Below are positions 9,311 through 17,399 of a stretch of 64,000 nt of DNA, in pieces; position 1 is the first letter of the stretch, and each line of letters opens with the position of its first letter. A model generated the notes under the pieces. That model was not told the DNA's origin and did not search any database. It saw only the letters and a list, made by a program, of their open reading frames with translations. The DNA lies in assembly GCF_003970925.1 (NCBI RefSeq), contig NZ_RWJF01000001.1, forward strand, positions 676,501 through 740,500, read 5' to 3'. A program made the translations under genes and the position numbers. The stretch comes from Sphingomonas ginkgonis. GTDB taxonomy: Bacteria; Pseudomonadota; Alphaproteobacteria; Sphingomonadales; Sphingomonadaceae.

Positions 9311-9724
9311 TTACCGCTCCACCCCCTTGATCTTCCCCCAGGTCCGTGCCGCGGTGTAGCCGAGGTAGCCGGTGCCGAAGAGGGTGTAGAGTTCCTCCGG
9401 GATGCCGCGGAGATAGGTGGTCATGCCGGCGGCGATGCCCTGCGCCATCTGCGGCTGGACCGCGGCGATGAGGCCCATCGGGATCGACCAAAGGATGAGC
9501 GCATACATCATGTAGAGGAAGCTGGGGCGGGCCCGGCTGGTCCAGGGATCGGCCGAGTTGGCCTCGGCGACAATCGCCTGGAGCTGGGCGCTTACCGCGG
9601 CGAGGTCCTGCTCGCCCTGCAGCTTCAGCAGCGCGAGCTTGGCCTCGTCGCGCTGGCGGGGGTCGGGGATGATCTTGTCGAGAAGGTTGGCGATGGGGCC
9701 GATGACGGCGTCGAGAATGGCCAT
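9311..9724 (-). CDS. 3TM-type phage/GTA holin
   Basis: 137 residues. The start ILDAVIGPIANLLDKIIPDPRQRDE, followed by a Lys/Gln-rich helix, ADPWTSRARPSFLYMMYALI and two to three membrane helices, matches the GTA_holin_3TM family. Holins form lesions in the inner membrane that let an endolysin reach the cell wall. It lies 81 bases downstream of a GH108 endolysin on the same strand, together forming a compact lysis cassette. No capsid or tail genes are nearby, so this is either a domesticated lysis pair or a remnant. Confidence 0.82.
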   Translation of the reverse strand: MAILDAVIGPIANLLDKIIPDPRQRDEAKLALLKLQGEQDLAAVSAQLQAIVAEANSADPWTSRARPSFLYMMYALILWSIPMGLIAAVQPQMAQGIAAGMTTYLRGIPEELYTLFGTGYLGYTAARTWGKIKGVER

Positions 9725-9805
9725 GGATTTGCTCCCTGTGTGGGTGGGTCGATCGCGCGAATGGTCCGAAAGGTCACAGCGTCGGGCGAAGAGTGCCGGG
9801 CTTGG

Positions 9806-10366
9806 TCAGCTGACGTTGCCGAGCCGGTTGGCGAGCCACCCGTAGAGGAAGGTCTCGTTGGCCGGGCGGCGTTCGGCGAGGCGGAGGTAGCGCTCGCCCT
9901 GCAGCGCCTCGAGCGCGCGGAGCAGCACCGTCTCGCCGCCGCCGAGCCCGCGGCGCGCGAAATAGCCGTCGAGCGCGGCGAGCGTGCGCGGGCCGACCCG
10001 GCCGTCGGGGGCGAGGTCGGGATAGTCCTTGGCGTTGCGGTTGAGCGCGGTCAGCGCGCGCTGCAGGAAGGTGACGGCGACCGCCGGCCCCATGTTCACG
10101 CCGGTGTCGAACAGTTCCTCGGCGATGCGCGTGCTGCGCTCGGCGATCGCATCGAGCCTTGGTCGGAACCAGTAGAGGCGCTTGTAGATCGCCACCGCCT
10201 CGTCGCGCGGAAGCGCGTCCATCGGCCCCGAATAGCCGTGTGCGCGGGCCACCGCCTCGGTGATCCCGTAGCGGGTCGGTCCGCCGCGGTCCGCCGAGTT
10301 GCTGACGTAGCCGCCTTCCCGTTCGATCAGCGCCTCGACGAGGGAGGATGCGAGATTTTCGTTCAT
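9806..10366 (-). CDS. GH108 phage-type endolysin with C-terminal peptidoglycan-binding domain
   Basis: 186 residues from ATG at 10366. The glycosyl-hydrolase 108 signature is at the N-terminus: EREGGYV (catalytic Glu17), then DRGGPTRYGIT. The second half (DLAPDGRVGPRTLAALDGYF) is the PG_binding_3 domain. It cleaves the glycan strand of peptidoglycan; no signal peptide is seen, so release probably depends on the adjacent holin. A conserved motif at 10403-10427 lies about 37 bases upstream of the start and is shared with the HTH gene at 22687-23826. Confidence 0.88.
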   Translation of the reverse strand: MNENLASSLVEALIEREGGYVSNSADRGGPTRYGITEAVARAHGYSGPMDALPRDEAVAIYKRLYWFRPRLDAIAERSTRIAEELFDTGVNMGPAVAVTFLQRALTALNRNAKDYPDLAPDGRVGPRTLAALDGYFARRGLGGGETVLLRALEALQGERYLRLAERRPANETFLYGWLANRLGNVS

Positions 10367-10402
10367 GTCCCATTCCCTGCTGGTAAACCGAGTCGGATAC
10401 AT

Positions 10403-10427
10403 GTAACCAAATCGGTTTCAAGTAGGA
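10403..10427 (-). promoter_or_regulatory. candidate operator shared by the endolysin and HTH genes (copy 1)
   Basis: On the minus strand this reads TCCTAC, two bases, GAAACCG, A, then TTTGGTTAC; it contains an AACC-5-GGTT dyad. A near-identical element (one base shorter) is at 23861-23884. Both end about 35-37 bases before an ATG of a phage/GTA-type gene. The conserved position suggests a regulator site or alternative promoter. Nothing shows which protein binds. Confidence 0.5.
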
Positions 10428-10486
10428 CAGTGGATTGTGCCCGATCCATGCCTTGCGAGGGCGCCTCCAGCCGCTAGTGTCGAGCC

Positions 10487-11788
10487 ATGCTGCGCTTCCT
10501 GATGCCGGCGGCCCTGCTCGCCGCTGCCGTTCCCGCCCATGCCGCCCTGACCGCGCCGGAGCGGCGCATGGTCCAGACCGTCGATGCCGAGCGCGAGCGG
10601 CACATCGCGCTGCTCCAGAAGCTGGTCGACCAGAACAGCGGGAGCCACAATCTCGCCGGGGTCGAGGCGGTCGGGCGGATGGTTCGCGCCGAGCTCGAGC
10701 CGCTCGGTTTTCAGGTCCGCTGGATTCCGCTGCGCGAGACCGGCCGCGCGGGCCACCTCGTCGCCACTCATCCGGGGCGGCGCGGCGGCAAGCGGCTGCT
10801 GCTGATCGGGCATCTCGACACGGTGTTCGAGCCGGACTCGCCGTTCCAGAAGTTCGTTCGCGAAGGCGACCGGGCGCGCGGGCCGGGGATCGAGGACGAC
10901 AAGGGCGGCGACGTGGTGATGATCGCTGCGCTCCGGGCGATGCAGGCGGCGGGAACGCTGAAGGCCGCCAACATCGAGATCGTGCTCACCGGCGACGAGG
11001 AGGACACGGGCAAGCCGGTGGCGCTCGCCCGCCGCGACCTGATCGCCGCCGGCAAGCGCGCCGACGTGGCGCTCGATTTCGAGGGGCTGGCGCAGGAGAA
11101 TGGCCAGGACATGGGCTCGGTCGCGCGGCGTAGCGCGGGTGGCTGGACGCTGACCGTCTCGGCCCGGCCGGCGCATTCGAGCGGCGTGTTCGCGCCCGGC
11201 GTCGGGTCCGGCGCCATTTACGAGTTGGCGCGGATCGTCGACACCTTCCGCCGCGAACTGCGCGAGGACAAGCTGACCTACAATGTCGGGCTGGTCGGCG
11301 GCGGCCAGACCGCGGCGCTCGACGAGGGTCAGATCCGGCTCGCCGCGAGCGGCAAGACCAACATCACCGGGGCCACGGCGGTCGCGCGCGGCGACCTGCG
11401 CGCGATCAGCCAGGACCAGATCGACCGCACGCGGGCGAAGATGCAGGCGATCGTCGCGCAAAACCTGCCGGGAACGCGGGCGGTGCTGAGCTTCGACGAC
11501 GATACCTACCCGCCGATGCCGCCGACCGCCGGCAACCTCGCGCTGCTCGACCGGCTCAACCGCGTCAACGGCGACATGGGGCTGCCAGCAATGGGCGCGC
11601 TCGATCCGCTAAAGCGCGGGGCGGGGGACATCAGCTGGGTGGCAAAGGACGTCGACGGGCTGGTCGGGCTGGGCGCGGCGAGCACCGGCGCGCACACCGA
11701 CCAGGAGACGATCGACCTGCCCTCGATCAGCCGGCAGGCGAAGCGTGCCGCCATCCTGATGAGCCGGCTCGCCGCCGAACGCCGCTGA
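10487..11788 (+). CDS. M20-family zinc metallopeptidase (glutamate carboxypeptidase-like), exported
   Basis: 433 residues with a signal peptide (MLRFLMPAALLAAAVPAHA). The metal-binding motifs of the M20/CPG2 group are present: GHLDTVF (His about 109, Asp 111), GPGIEDDKGG (bridging Asp) and TGDEEDTG (catalytic Glu about 161). The dimerisation insert begins near RPAHSSGVFAPGVG. It likely removes a C-terminal residue such as glutamate from peptides in the periplasm; exact substrate unknown. Divergent from the endolysin gene, separated by 120 bases. Confidence 0.9.
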   Translation: MLRFLMPAALLAAAVPAHAALTAPERRMVQTVDAERERHIALLQKLVDQNSGSHNLAGVEAVGRMVRAELEPLGFQVRWIPLRETGRAGHLVATHPGRRGGKRLLLIGHLDTVFEPDSPFQKFVREGDRARGPGIEDDKGGDVVMIAALRAMQAAGTLKAANIEIVLTGDEEDTGKPVALARRDLIAAGKRADVALDFEGLAQENGQDMGSVARRSAGGWTLTVSARPAHSSGVFAPGVGSGAIYELARIVDTFRRELREDKLTYNVGLVGGGQTAALDEGQIRLAASGKTNITGATAVARGDLRAISQDQIDRTRAKMQAIVAQNLPGTRAVLSFDDDTYPPMPPTAGNLALLDRLNRVNGDMGLPAMGALDPLKRGAGDISWVAKDVDGLVGLGAASTGAHTDQETIDLPSISRQAKRAAILMSRLAAERR

Positions 11789-11951
11789 CGCGAGCGCTTG
11801 CCGTAGCGTCAACTGTTGCATCGGAAGCACCGGACGCGGCGGAAATGCACCGCCCGCGTGCGCGGCGCTTGTCTGACGCCCGGACGAACGGCAGTTTGCC
11901 GCCATTGAACAAGGACCTCGGCTCCAGAAGGTCCGGGAGGGGATGCACCAG

Positions 11952-13763
11952 ATGAAGAAGCTCGTCACCGCCGCCTGCGCCCTGCTCGGCGCGACCGCGC
12001 TCGCCACCCCGGCCGAGGCGCAGCGCGTCACCCGCATCGTCGCGTTCGGCGACAGCTTCGCCGACACTGGGAACGCGTTCCGGCTCGGGCTTCCGCCGCA
12101 GGCCGTCTACCCGGCCAACCGGTTCACCAACGGCTACAACTACATCGACACCCTCTCGACTCTGACCGGCGCGCCGCAGGCCAATTTCGCGATCGGCGGG
12201 GCGCTGACCAGCAACGCCAACACCATCCCCGGGCTGCCCGGCTTCACCTATGAATATACCCGCTTCCTGGCGGGCGGCGGAACGCCCTTCCCGAGCGTGA
12301 GCCCGACCTTCGGCGCCAACGACCTTCTGGCCCTGTCGATCGGCGGCAACGACGCGCGCATCTACCAGTCGGGCGGCGGCACGATCGCCGGCGCGCCGAC
12401 CGCGGCAGGGACCGCGGTGGCGAGCGTCAAGACCGGGCTCGACGCGCTGGTCAACGCGGGTGCGCGCAACATCAGCTATGTCGCGGTCAACACCGCGCTC
12501 GCGCCGGAGATCGCCGGCAACGCGAACGGTATCGCCGTCCGCAACGCCTATGCGACCAGCTTCAACACCGGGCTGCAGGGCCTCTTCGCGGGCTATGCCT
12601 CGCGCGGGGTCATCGTGAACTATCTCGACCTTGCCACCCTGGGCCAGGAGATCACCGCCAATCCCGCCGCCTACGGCCTGACCAGCGCCGGCGCCTGCCC
12701 GGTCGCCTCGGGCGCGGCGTGCGTCGGGCCGCTCGGCAACCAGTATCTCTTCTACGTCGACCAGCTGCACCTCAGCCAGCAGGGCTTCGCGATCGTCGCC
12801 CAGTATATCGACGCGCAGCTGCGCGCGCCGCTGACGCTGCAGGCGCCGCGCGAGGTCGGGCTGGCGACCGGGCGGCAGTTCGGGCGGACGCTGCTGGCGC
12901 AGCTCGACGCCGCCGCCCCGCGCGACGGGGAGACGGCCGACGGCGTCCGCTTCTTCGTCACCGGCGACGGCTTCACTACCAAGCGCCGGGCAACCGACCG
13001 CAACGACCAGTTCAACGTCAACGGCGCCGGGGCGACCGCGGGCGTCGAGTTCGGGATGGGCAACTCGGTGGTCGGGATCGCCGGCAACTATTCGCGGCCC
13101 AAGACCGACTTCGGCAACGACAGCGCGACCATTCACAGCCGCAGCTGGCAGGTCGGCGCCTATGCCGGCACGGCGATCGGCCCGATCTTCGGCGAGGGCT
13201 ATGCGGGCTATGGCTGGGACAAGCACCGGGTCGATCGCAACGGGCCGGTCTACGACCTCGCCGCCCGGCCGAGCGGCAAGCATTACGAGGCGGGCGGCAA
13301 GCTCGGCTACCTTGGCGGTTTCATGGGGCTGCGGGCCGGCCCGGTGCTCGCGCTCGACTATGCCCACGCCCGAGTCGACGGCTACACCGAGACGGGCGAT
13401 CCCGCGCTCAACCTCGCCGTGTCGCGGACCCGCGGCAGCAATCTGACCGGCGGCGCCGGGCTCGAGGTGCGCGGCGTGATCGGCGACGCGGCGGCGGCCT
13501 TCCACCCCTTCGCCCAGGTGATGGCCGAGAAGCGGCTGTCGGGCAGCGCGGGCGGCGTGACCTACGCGCAGACCGCCTCGCCGACGATCGTCAACAGCTA
13601 TGGCTTCGCCAACGCCAGCAAGAAGGTCTATGCGCGCGGTACGCTCGGGGCGGACGTCAACCTGTTCGCCAACACCGCGCTCCATGCCGTCGTCAGCAAC
13701 ACCTTCGGGCGCAAGGACGGCAGCGACCTGTCGGGGCAGGTCGGCTTCAAGCTGGGCTTCTGA
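11952..13763 (+). CDS. autotransporter GDSL/SGNH esterase
   Basis: 603 residues. After a signal peptide (MKKLVTAACALLGATALA), a GDSL passenger begins with RIVAFGDSFADTGNAF (nucleophile Ser about 35). The block SIGGNDARIY supplies oxyanion residues and DQLHLSQQGF the Asp/His pair. The last 280 residues form an autotransporter beta-barrel ending with a terminal Phe (SGQVGFKLGF). This is the EstA architecture: a lipase/esterase displayed on the outer membrane. ATG at 11952 is preferred over the ATG three codons earlier because of spacing from the GGGAGGGG ribosome site. Confidence 0.92.
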   Translation: MKKLVTAACALLGATALATPAEAQRVTRIVAFGDSFADTGNAFRLGLPPQAVYPANRFTNGYNYIDTLSTLTGAPQANFAIGGALTSNANTIPGLPGFTYEYTRFLAGGGTPFPSVSPTFGANDLLALSIGGNDARIYQSGGGTIAGAPTAAGTAVASVKTGLDALVNAGARNISYVAVNTALAPEIAGNANGIAVRNAYATSFNTGLQGLFAGYASRGVIVNYLDLATLGQEITANPAAYGLTSAGACPVASGAACVGPLGNQYLFYVDQLHLSQQGFAIVAQYIDAQLRAPLTLQAPREVGLATGRQFGRTLLAQLDAAAPRDGETADGVRFFVTGDGFTTKRRATDRNDQFNVNGAGATAGVEFGMGNSVVGIAGNYSRPKTDFGNDSATIHSRSWQVGAYAGTAIGPIFGEGYAGYGWDKHRVDRNGPVYDLAARPSGKHYEAGGKLGYLGGFMGLRAGPVLALDYAHARVDGYTETGDPALNLAVSRTRGSNLTGGAGLEVRGVIGDAAAAFHPFAQVMAEKRLSGSAGGVTYAQTASPTIVNSYGFANASKKVYARGTLGADVNLFANTALHAVVSNTFGRKDGSDLSGQVGFKLGF

Positions 13764-13785
13764 CGAGGAGCGGTACCGCGCCGGC

Positions 13786-13816
13786 TTGACTTGACCTTCA
13801 ACAGGTCCAGTCTTCC
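13786..13816 (+). promoter_or_regulatory. candidate MerR-type promoter
   Basis: A -35-like TTGACT at 13786 is separated by exactly 19 bases from TCTTCC at 13811, and the over-long spacer contains the dyad GACCT-TCAAC-AGGTC. Long spacers with a central dyad are the mark of promoters activated by MerR-family regulators. The gene at 13865 starts about 50 bases later. No MerR gene is in the window, and the -10 is weak, so this is tentative. Confidence 0.35.
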
Positions 13817-13864
13817 GCCGGCGCGGGCCCTTCGAAGGCGCGCGCGCTCGAAGGGGGTTCGACC

Positions 13865-14326
13865 ATGACTGACATGATTGCCGATCACGAAGTGCGTCTG
13901 GCCTCGCGCACGCCGCTGCACCTGTGGATCGTGGGCGTGCTCTCGCTGTTGTGGAACAGCATCGGCTGCGTCGACTATACGATGAGCCGGCTGCACAACG
14001 CCGCCTACCTCGCCAACATGCCGGCCGAGCAGCTGGCCTATTTCGACAGCTTCCCGGCCTGGGCGATCGCGCTGTGGGCCTTCGGCGTGTGGGGCGCTCT
14101 GGCGGGATCGGTCCTGCTCCTCCTGCGCAAGCGCTGGGCAGTGACGGCCTTCGCCATCTCGCTGGCGGGCCTGGTGCTGATGACCGTGTACCAGCTCGGC
14201 CTGTCGAACGCCCCCGCGATGATGCACACGGCGAGCAACTACGGCTTTACCGCGCTGCTCTGGCTGATCGCCATCGCCCTGCTGTTGTATGCGCGGCGGC
14301 AGGCGGCCAACGGCGTGCTGCGGTAG
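13865..14326 (+). CDS. four-helix membrane protein of unknown function
   Basis: 153 residues with four hydrophobic helices (about 18-40, 62-85, 93-115, 125-147), both termini probably cytoplasmic. The loop between helices 1 and 2 has SIGCVDYTMSRLHNAAYL, and the third helix is preceded by LRKRWAV. Similar proteins are widespread in sphingomonads but have no assigned role. It may be controlled by the MerR-like promoter just upstream. Convergent with uvrB across a repeat-filled gap. Confidence 0.75.
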   Translation: MTDMIADHEVRLASRTPLHLWIVGVLSLLWNSIGCVDYTMSRLHNAAYLANMPAEQLAYFDSFPAWAIALWAFGVWGALAGSVLLLLRKRWAVTAFAISLAGLVLMTVYQLGLSNAPAMMHTASNYGFTALLWLIAIALLLYARRQAANGVLR

Positions 14327-14333
14327 ACGAGAA

Positions 14334-14434
14334 CCCCTCCCCCGACGGGGAAGGGAGGTCGCGCCGCGGTGAGAGGGTGAAGCCGGAACTCTCTCCTGCC
14401 GCCCTCACCCAACCCTCTCCCAAGGGGAGGGGGC
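14334..14434. repeat. intergenic dyad-rich repeat between convergent genes
   Basis: The first arm is CCCCTCCCCCGACGGGGAAG at 14334, and a second CCCTCTCCCAAGGGGAGGGG arm ends near 14434, with GGTGAGAGGGTG and CCCTCACCC between. It belongs to the same family as 9165-9300 and 58021-58080. Lying between two convergent stops, it may also act as a bidirectional terminator, although no T-run follows either dyad. Confidence 0.6.
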
Positions 14435-14440
14435 CTCGGT

Positions 14441-16645
14441 TCAAGCCCGCTTCCGCTTGTTCATGCGCATCTGCTGCTGCTTGCCGAAGCGGGTCTTGCG
14501 GGTGCCGGGCTTGCCCTCGGTCGAGTGGCCGAGCGGGCTTTGGGCGACTCGGTCGGGCTCGGGAATGCCGAGCTCGTCCTCCTCCAGCCGGCGGATCTGG
14601 TCGCGCAGCCGGCCCGCCTCCTCGAACTCGAGGTCGGCGGCGGCCTTGCGCATTCGCTGCTCGAGATCGTTGATGTAGGCGCGCAGATTGTGCCCGACGA
14701 GATTGTTGCGATCCTCGTCGCCGGTCTCGACCACCACCCCGTCGCGGGTCGACACGTGCGCGATGATGTCGCTGATCTGGCGCTTGATGGTCGCCGGGGT
14801 GATCCCGTGCTCGCGGTTGTACTCCTCCTGCTTCTCGCGGCGGCGGCTGGTTTCCGCCAGCGCGCGCTCCATCGAGCCGGTGACCGTGTCGGCGTAGAGG
14901 ATGACGCGCCCGTCGACGTTGCGCGCGGCGCGGCCGATGGTCTGGATCAGCGAGGTTTCGGAGCGGAGGAAGCCTTCCTTGTCGGCGTCGAGGATCGCGA
15001 CCAGCCCGCACTCGGGAATGTCGAGCCCTTCGCGCAGCAGGTTGATCCCGACCAGCACGTCGTAGACTCCGAGCCGGAGGTCGCGGATCAGCTCGATGCG
15101 CTCCAGGGTCTCGACATCGGAGTGCATGTAGCGGACCTTCAGCCCGGCCTCGTGGAGGAACTCGGTGAGGTCCTCGGCCATGCGCTTGGTGAGCGTGGTG
15201 ACCAGCGTCCGATAGCCGTTGCGCGCCGTTTCCTTCGCCTCGTGGATGAGGTCGTCGACCTGATCCTCGACCGGCTTGATGGTGACCGGCGGGTCGATCA
15301 GCCCGGTCGGGCGGATGACCTGTTCGGAGAAGACACCGCCGGTCTCGGTCATCTCCCACGGGCCGGGAGTCGCCGAGACGAACACCGACTGCGGGCGCAT
15401 CGCGTCCCACTCGTTGAAGCGCAGCGGCCGGTTGTCGATGCAGCTCGGCAGGCGGAAGCCATATTCGGCGAGCGTGATCTTCCGCCGGTGGTCGCCGCGC
15501 GCCATCGCGCCGATCTGCGGCACCGTCTGATGGCTCTCGTCGACGAACAATAGCGCGTTGTCGGGAAGATATTCGAACAAGGTCGGCGGCGGCTCGCCCG
15601 GAAGCCGGCCGGTGAGGAAGCGGGAGTAGTTCTCGATCCCGGCGCAGCTGCCGGTGGCCTGGATCATCTCGAGGTCGAAATTGGTCCGCTGCTCGAGCCG
15701 CTGCGCTTCGAGCAGCTTGCCCTCGGCGACCAGTTCCTTGAGCCGCTCGGCGAGCTCGTGCTTGATCGCCTCCATCGCCTGTTTGAGCGTCGGCCCGGGC
15801 GTTACATAGTGCGAGTTGGCGTAGACCTTGATGCTGTCGAGCGAGGCGATCTTCTTGCCGGTCAAGGGATCGAACTCGACGATGTCCTCGATCTCGTCGC
15901 CGAAAAAGCTGATCCGCCAGGCGGTGTCCTCATAGTGCGAGGGAAAGATCTCGAGGCTGTCGCCGCGGACGCGGAAGTTGCCGCGGACGAAGGCGGCGTC
16001 GTTGCGCTTGTACTGGAGCGCGACGAGCTTGCGGATGATCTCACGCTGGTCCTCCTGCCCGCCCTTCTTCATGCTGAAGACCATCGCCGAATAGGTCTCG
16101 ACCGAGCCGATGCCGTAGAGGCAGGAGACCGAGGCGACGATGATCACGTCGTCGCGTTCGAGCAGCGAGCGGGTGGCCGAGTGGCGCATCCGGTCGATCG
16201 CCTCGTTCACGCTCGACTCCTTCTCGATGTAGGTGTCGGTACGCGGGACGTAGGCTTCGGGCTGGTAATAGTCATAGTAGCTGACGAAATATTCGACCGC
16301 GTTGTCGGGGAAGAAGCTCTTGAACTCGCCGTAGAGCTGGGCGGCGAGGATCTTGTTGGGGGCAAGGACGAGCGCGGGGCGCTGCGTCGCCTGGATCACC
16401 TGCGCCATGGTGTAGGTCTTGCCCGAGCCGGTGACGCCGAGCAGCACCTGGCTTGTCTCGCCGTTCTCGGCGATTCCCTCGACCAGTTCCCTGATCGCGG
16501 TCGGCTGGTCGCCGGCCGGGCTGTAGTCCGACGTCAGGTTGAAGCTGCGGCCGCCCTCGGCCTTGTCGGGGCGGGCGGGGCGATGCGGGACGAAGCTCTC
16601 GCCGGTCTCGGGCTCGGCGAGCGAGGTGCGGATCTGGATGGCCAT
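14441..16645 (-). CDS. uvrB: UvrB, excinuclease ABC subunit B
   Basis: 734 residues, longer than the roughly 670 of enterobacteria owing to a 38-residue N-terminal extension and a basic tail ending NKRKRA. Walker A is GVTGSGKT (about residues 70-77). The beta-hairpin region has [12 protein letters not shown] and the Walker B/DEAD-like site is LFVDESHQT. Helicase motifs [14 protein letters not shown] and QTIGRAARN are present, and a C-terminal UVR domain (about 640-675) binds UvrC. It verifies DNA damage handed over by UvrA in nucleotide-excision repair. Confidence 0.98.
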   Translation of the reverse strand: MAIQIRTSLAEPETGESFVPHRPARPDKAEGGRSFNLTSDYSPAGDQPTAIRELVEGIAENGETSQVLLGVTGSGKTYTMAQVIQATQRPALVLAPNKILAAQLYGEFKSFFPDNAVEYFVSYYDYYQPEAYVPRTDTYIEKESSVNEAIDRMRHSATRSLLERDDVIIVASVSCLYGIGSVETYSAMVFSMKKGGQEDQREIIRKLVALQYKRNDAAFVRGNFRVRGDSLEIFPSHYEDTAWRISFFGDEIEDIVEFDPLTGKKIASLDSIKVYANSHYVTPGPTLKQAMEAIKHELAERLKELVAEGKLLEAQRLEQRTNFDLEMIQATGSCAGIENYSRFLTGRLPGEPPPTLFEYLPDNALLFVDESHQTVPQIGAMARGDHRRKITLAEYGFRLPSCIDNRPLRFNEWDAMRPQSVFVSATPGPWEMTETGGVFSEQVIRPTGLIDPPVTIKPVEDQVDDLIHEAKETARNGYRTLVTTLTKRMAEDLTEFLHEAGLKVRYMHSDVETLERIELIRDLRLGVYDVLVGINLLREGLDIPECGLVAILDADKEGFLRSETSLIQTIGRAARNVDGRVILYADTVTGSMERALAETSRRREKQEEYNREHGITPATIKRQISDIIAHVSTRDGVVVETGDEDRNNLVGHNLRAYINDLEQRMRKAAADLEFEEAGRLRDQIRRLEEDELGIPEPDRVAQSPLGHSTEGKPGTRKTRFGKQQQMRMNKRKRA

Positions 16646-16699
16646 TGCGGACGAATATGGGGGCGCGCAAGCGGTGCGGCAATTGCCCGCCGCGCGGGT

Positions 16700-16909
16700 T
16701 CAGCCCTTGGCGTAGTTCTCGAGGAAGCCGCAGCGCTGGCAGCGCAGGCTGACGACCGGCAGGTTGCGCACGCCCCTGATCTTCGTCCCCGTCCAGATGC
16801 TGGATACCGGGGTTCCCGCGTACCAGCGGCTCGGGGTCCGGGTGCCGTAGCCGACGTCGAGGATGAAGCCTTCCTCCATCCGGCCCTGGCACTTGGGACA
16901 TTCGCTCAT
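16700..16909 (-). CDS. small zinc-ribbon protein (DUF6487-like)
   Basis: 69 residues. Two CxxC knuckles, SECPKCQGRM at the start and LRCQRCGFLE at the end, are separated by a segment rich in Tyr, Trp and Gly (YGTRTPSRWYAG). This layout is typical of short PF20097-type zinc-ribbon proteins. It could bind nucleic acid or protein; no direct evidence of role. The start at MSECPKC follows from the first knuckle; upstream sequence in frame is low-similarity. It follows the divergent HNH gene and precedes uvrB by 54 bases. Confidence 0.75.
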   Translation of the reverse strand: MSECPKCQGRMEEGFILDVGYGTRTPSRWYAGTPVSSIWTGTKIRGVRNLPVVSLRCQRCGFLENYAKG

Positions 16910-17011
16910 GATCCGCCGCTCCGTGGTTGCCCGGCGCATCATGCGGGGCGGGCGGCGCGGTGACAATGGCGCCCGGGTGGCGGGCAGCGCCGGCGCTCCT
17001 ATATCCGGCAG

Positions 17012-17290
17012 GTGAGCGTCGATCCGGAGTCCTGCTGGCTGTGCGCCCGCCCGCTCGGCCGGCGGGTCGAGCAGCACCATCCGGTGCCCAAGAGCCGCGG
17101 CGGCCGGTTGACGGTGCCCGTCCATCCGATCTGCCACCGAACGCTCCACGCCCGCTTCACCAACGTCGAGCTGGCGAAGACCGACGGCGAGCGGGACGCG
17201 CTGGCCGCCGACCCGGAGCTTGCGCGCTTCCTCGCCTGGATCGGGGGCAAGCCGCCCGATTTCCACGCGCCGACGCGGCGGCGGCGCTGA
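17012..17290 (+). CDS. small HNH-endonuclease-like protein
   Basis: 92 residues beginning at GTG. The ordered features CWLCARPLG, QHHPVPKSRGG and VHPICHRTLHARF give CxxC, HH and HPxC-x3-H elements of an HNH nuclease fold with a structural zinc. Such short free-standing HNH proteins are common and mostly untested. There is no restriction-modification partner next to it. Its 3' end is followed by a region without a clear start for the next gene. Confidence 0.7.
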   Translation: MSVDPESCWLCARPLGRRVEQHHPVPKSRGGRLTVPVHPICHRTLHARFTNVELAKTDGERDALAADPELARFLAWIGGKPPDFHAPTRRRR

Positions 17291-17399
17291 GCCTTGTGCG
17301 CGGGCGCGGCTCGGATATGCTGCGCCGGTCCTGGCGGCGAGGAATGTTCATGGCGATGATGCGACACGAACAGCCTCTCCGCCGCCGAACGGCCCGGCG

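Noticed and set aside
9764..9778. 15-base string GTCCGAAAGGTCACA also at about 22735-22749
   Set aside because: A few 15-base matches are expected by chance in 64 kb. One copy is coding, the other not.
11727..13685. 652-codon minus-strand frame
   Set aside because: Antisense to the autotransporter esterase, whose catalytic motifs and signal peptide are clear.
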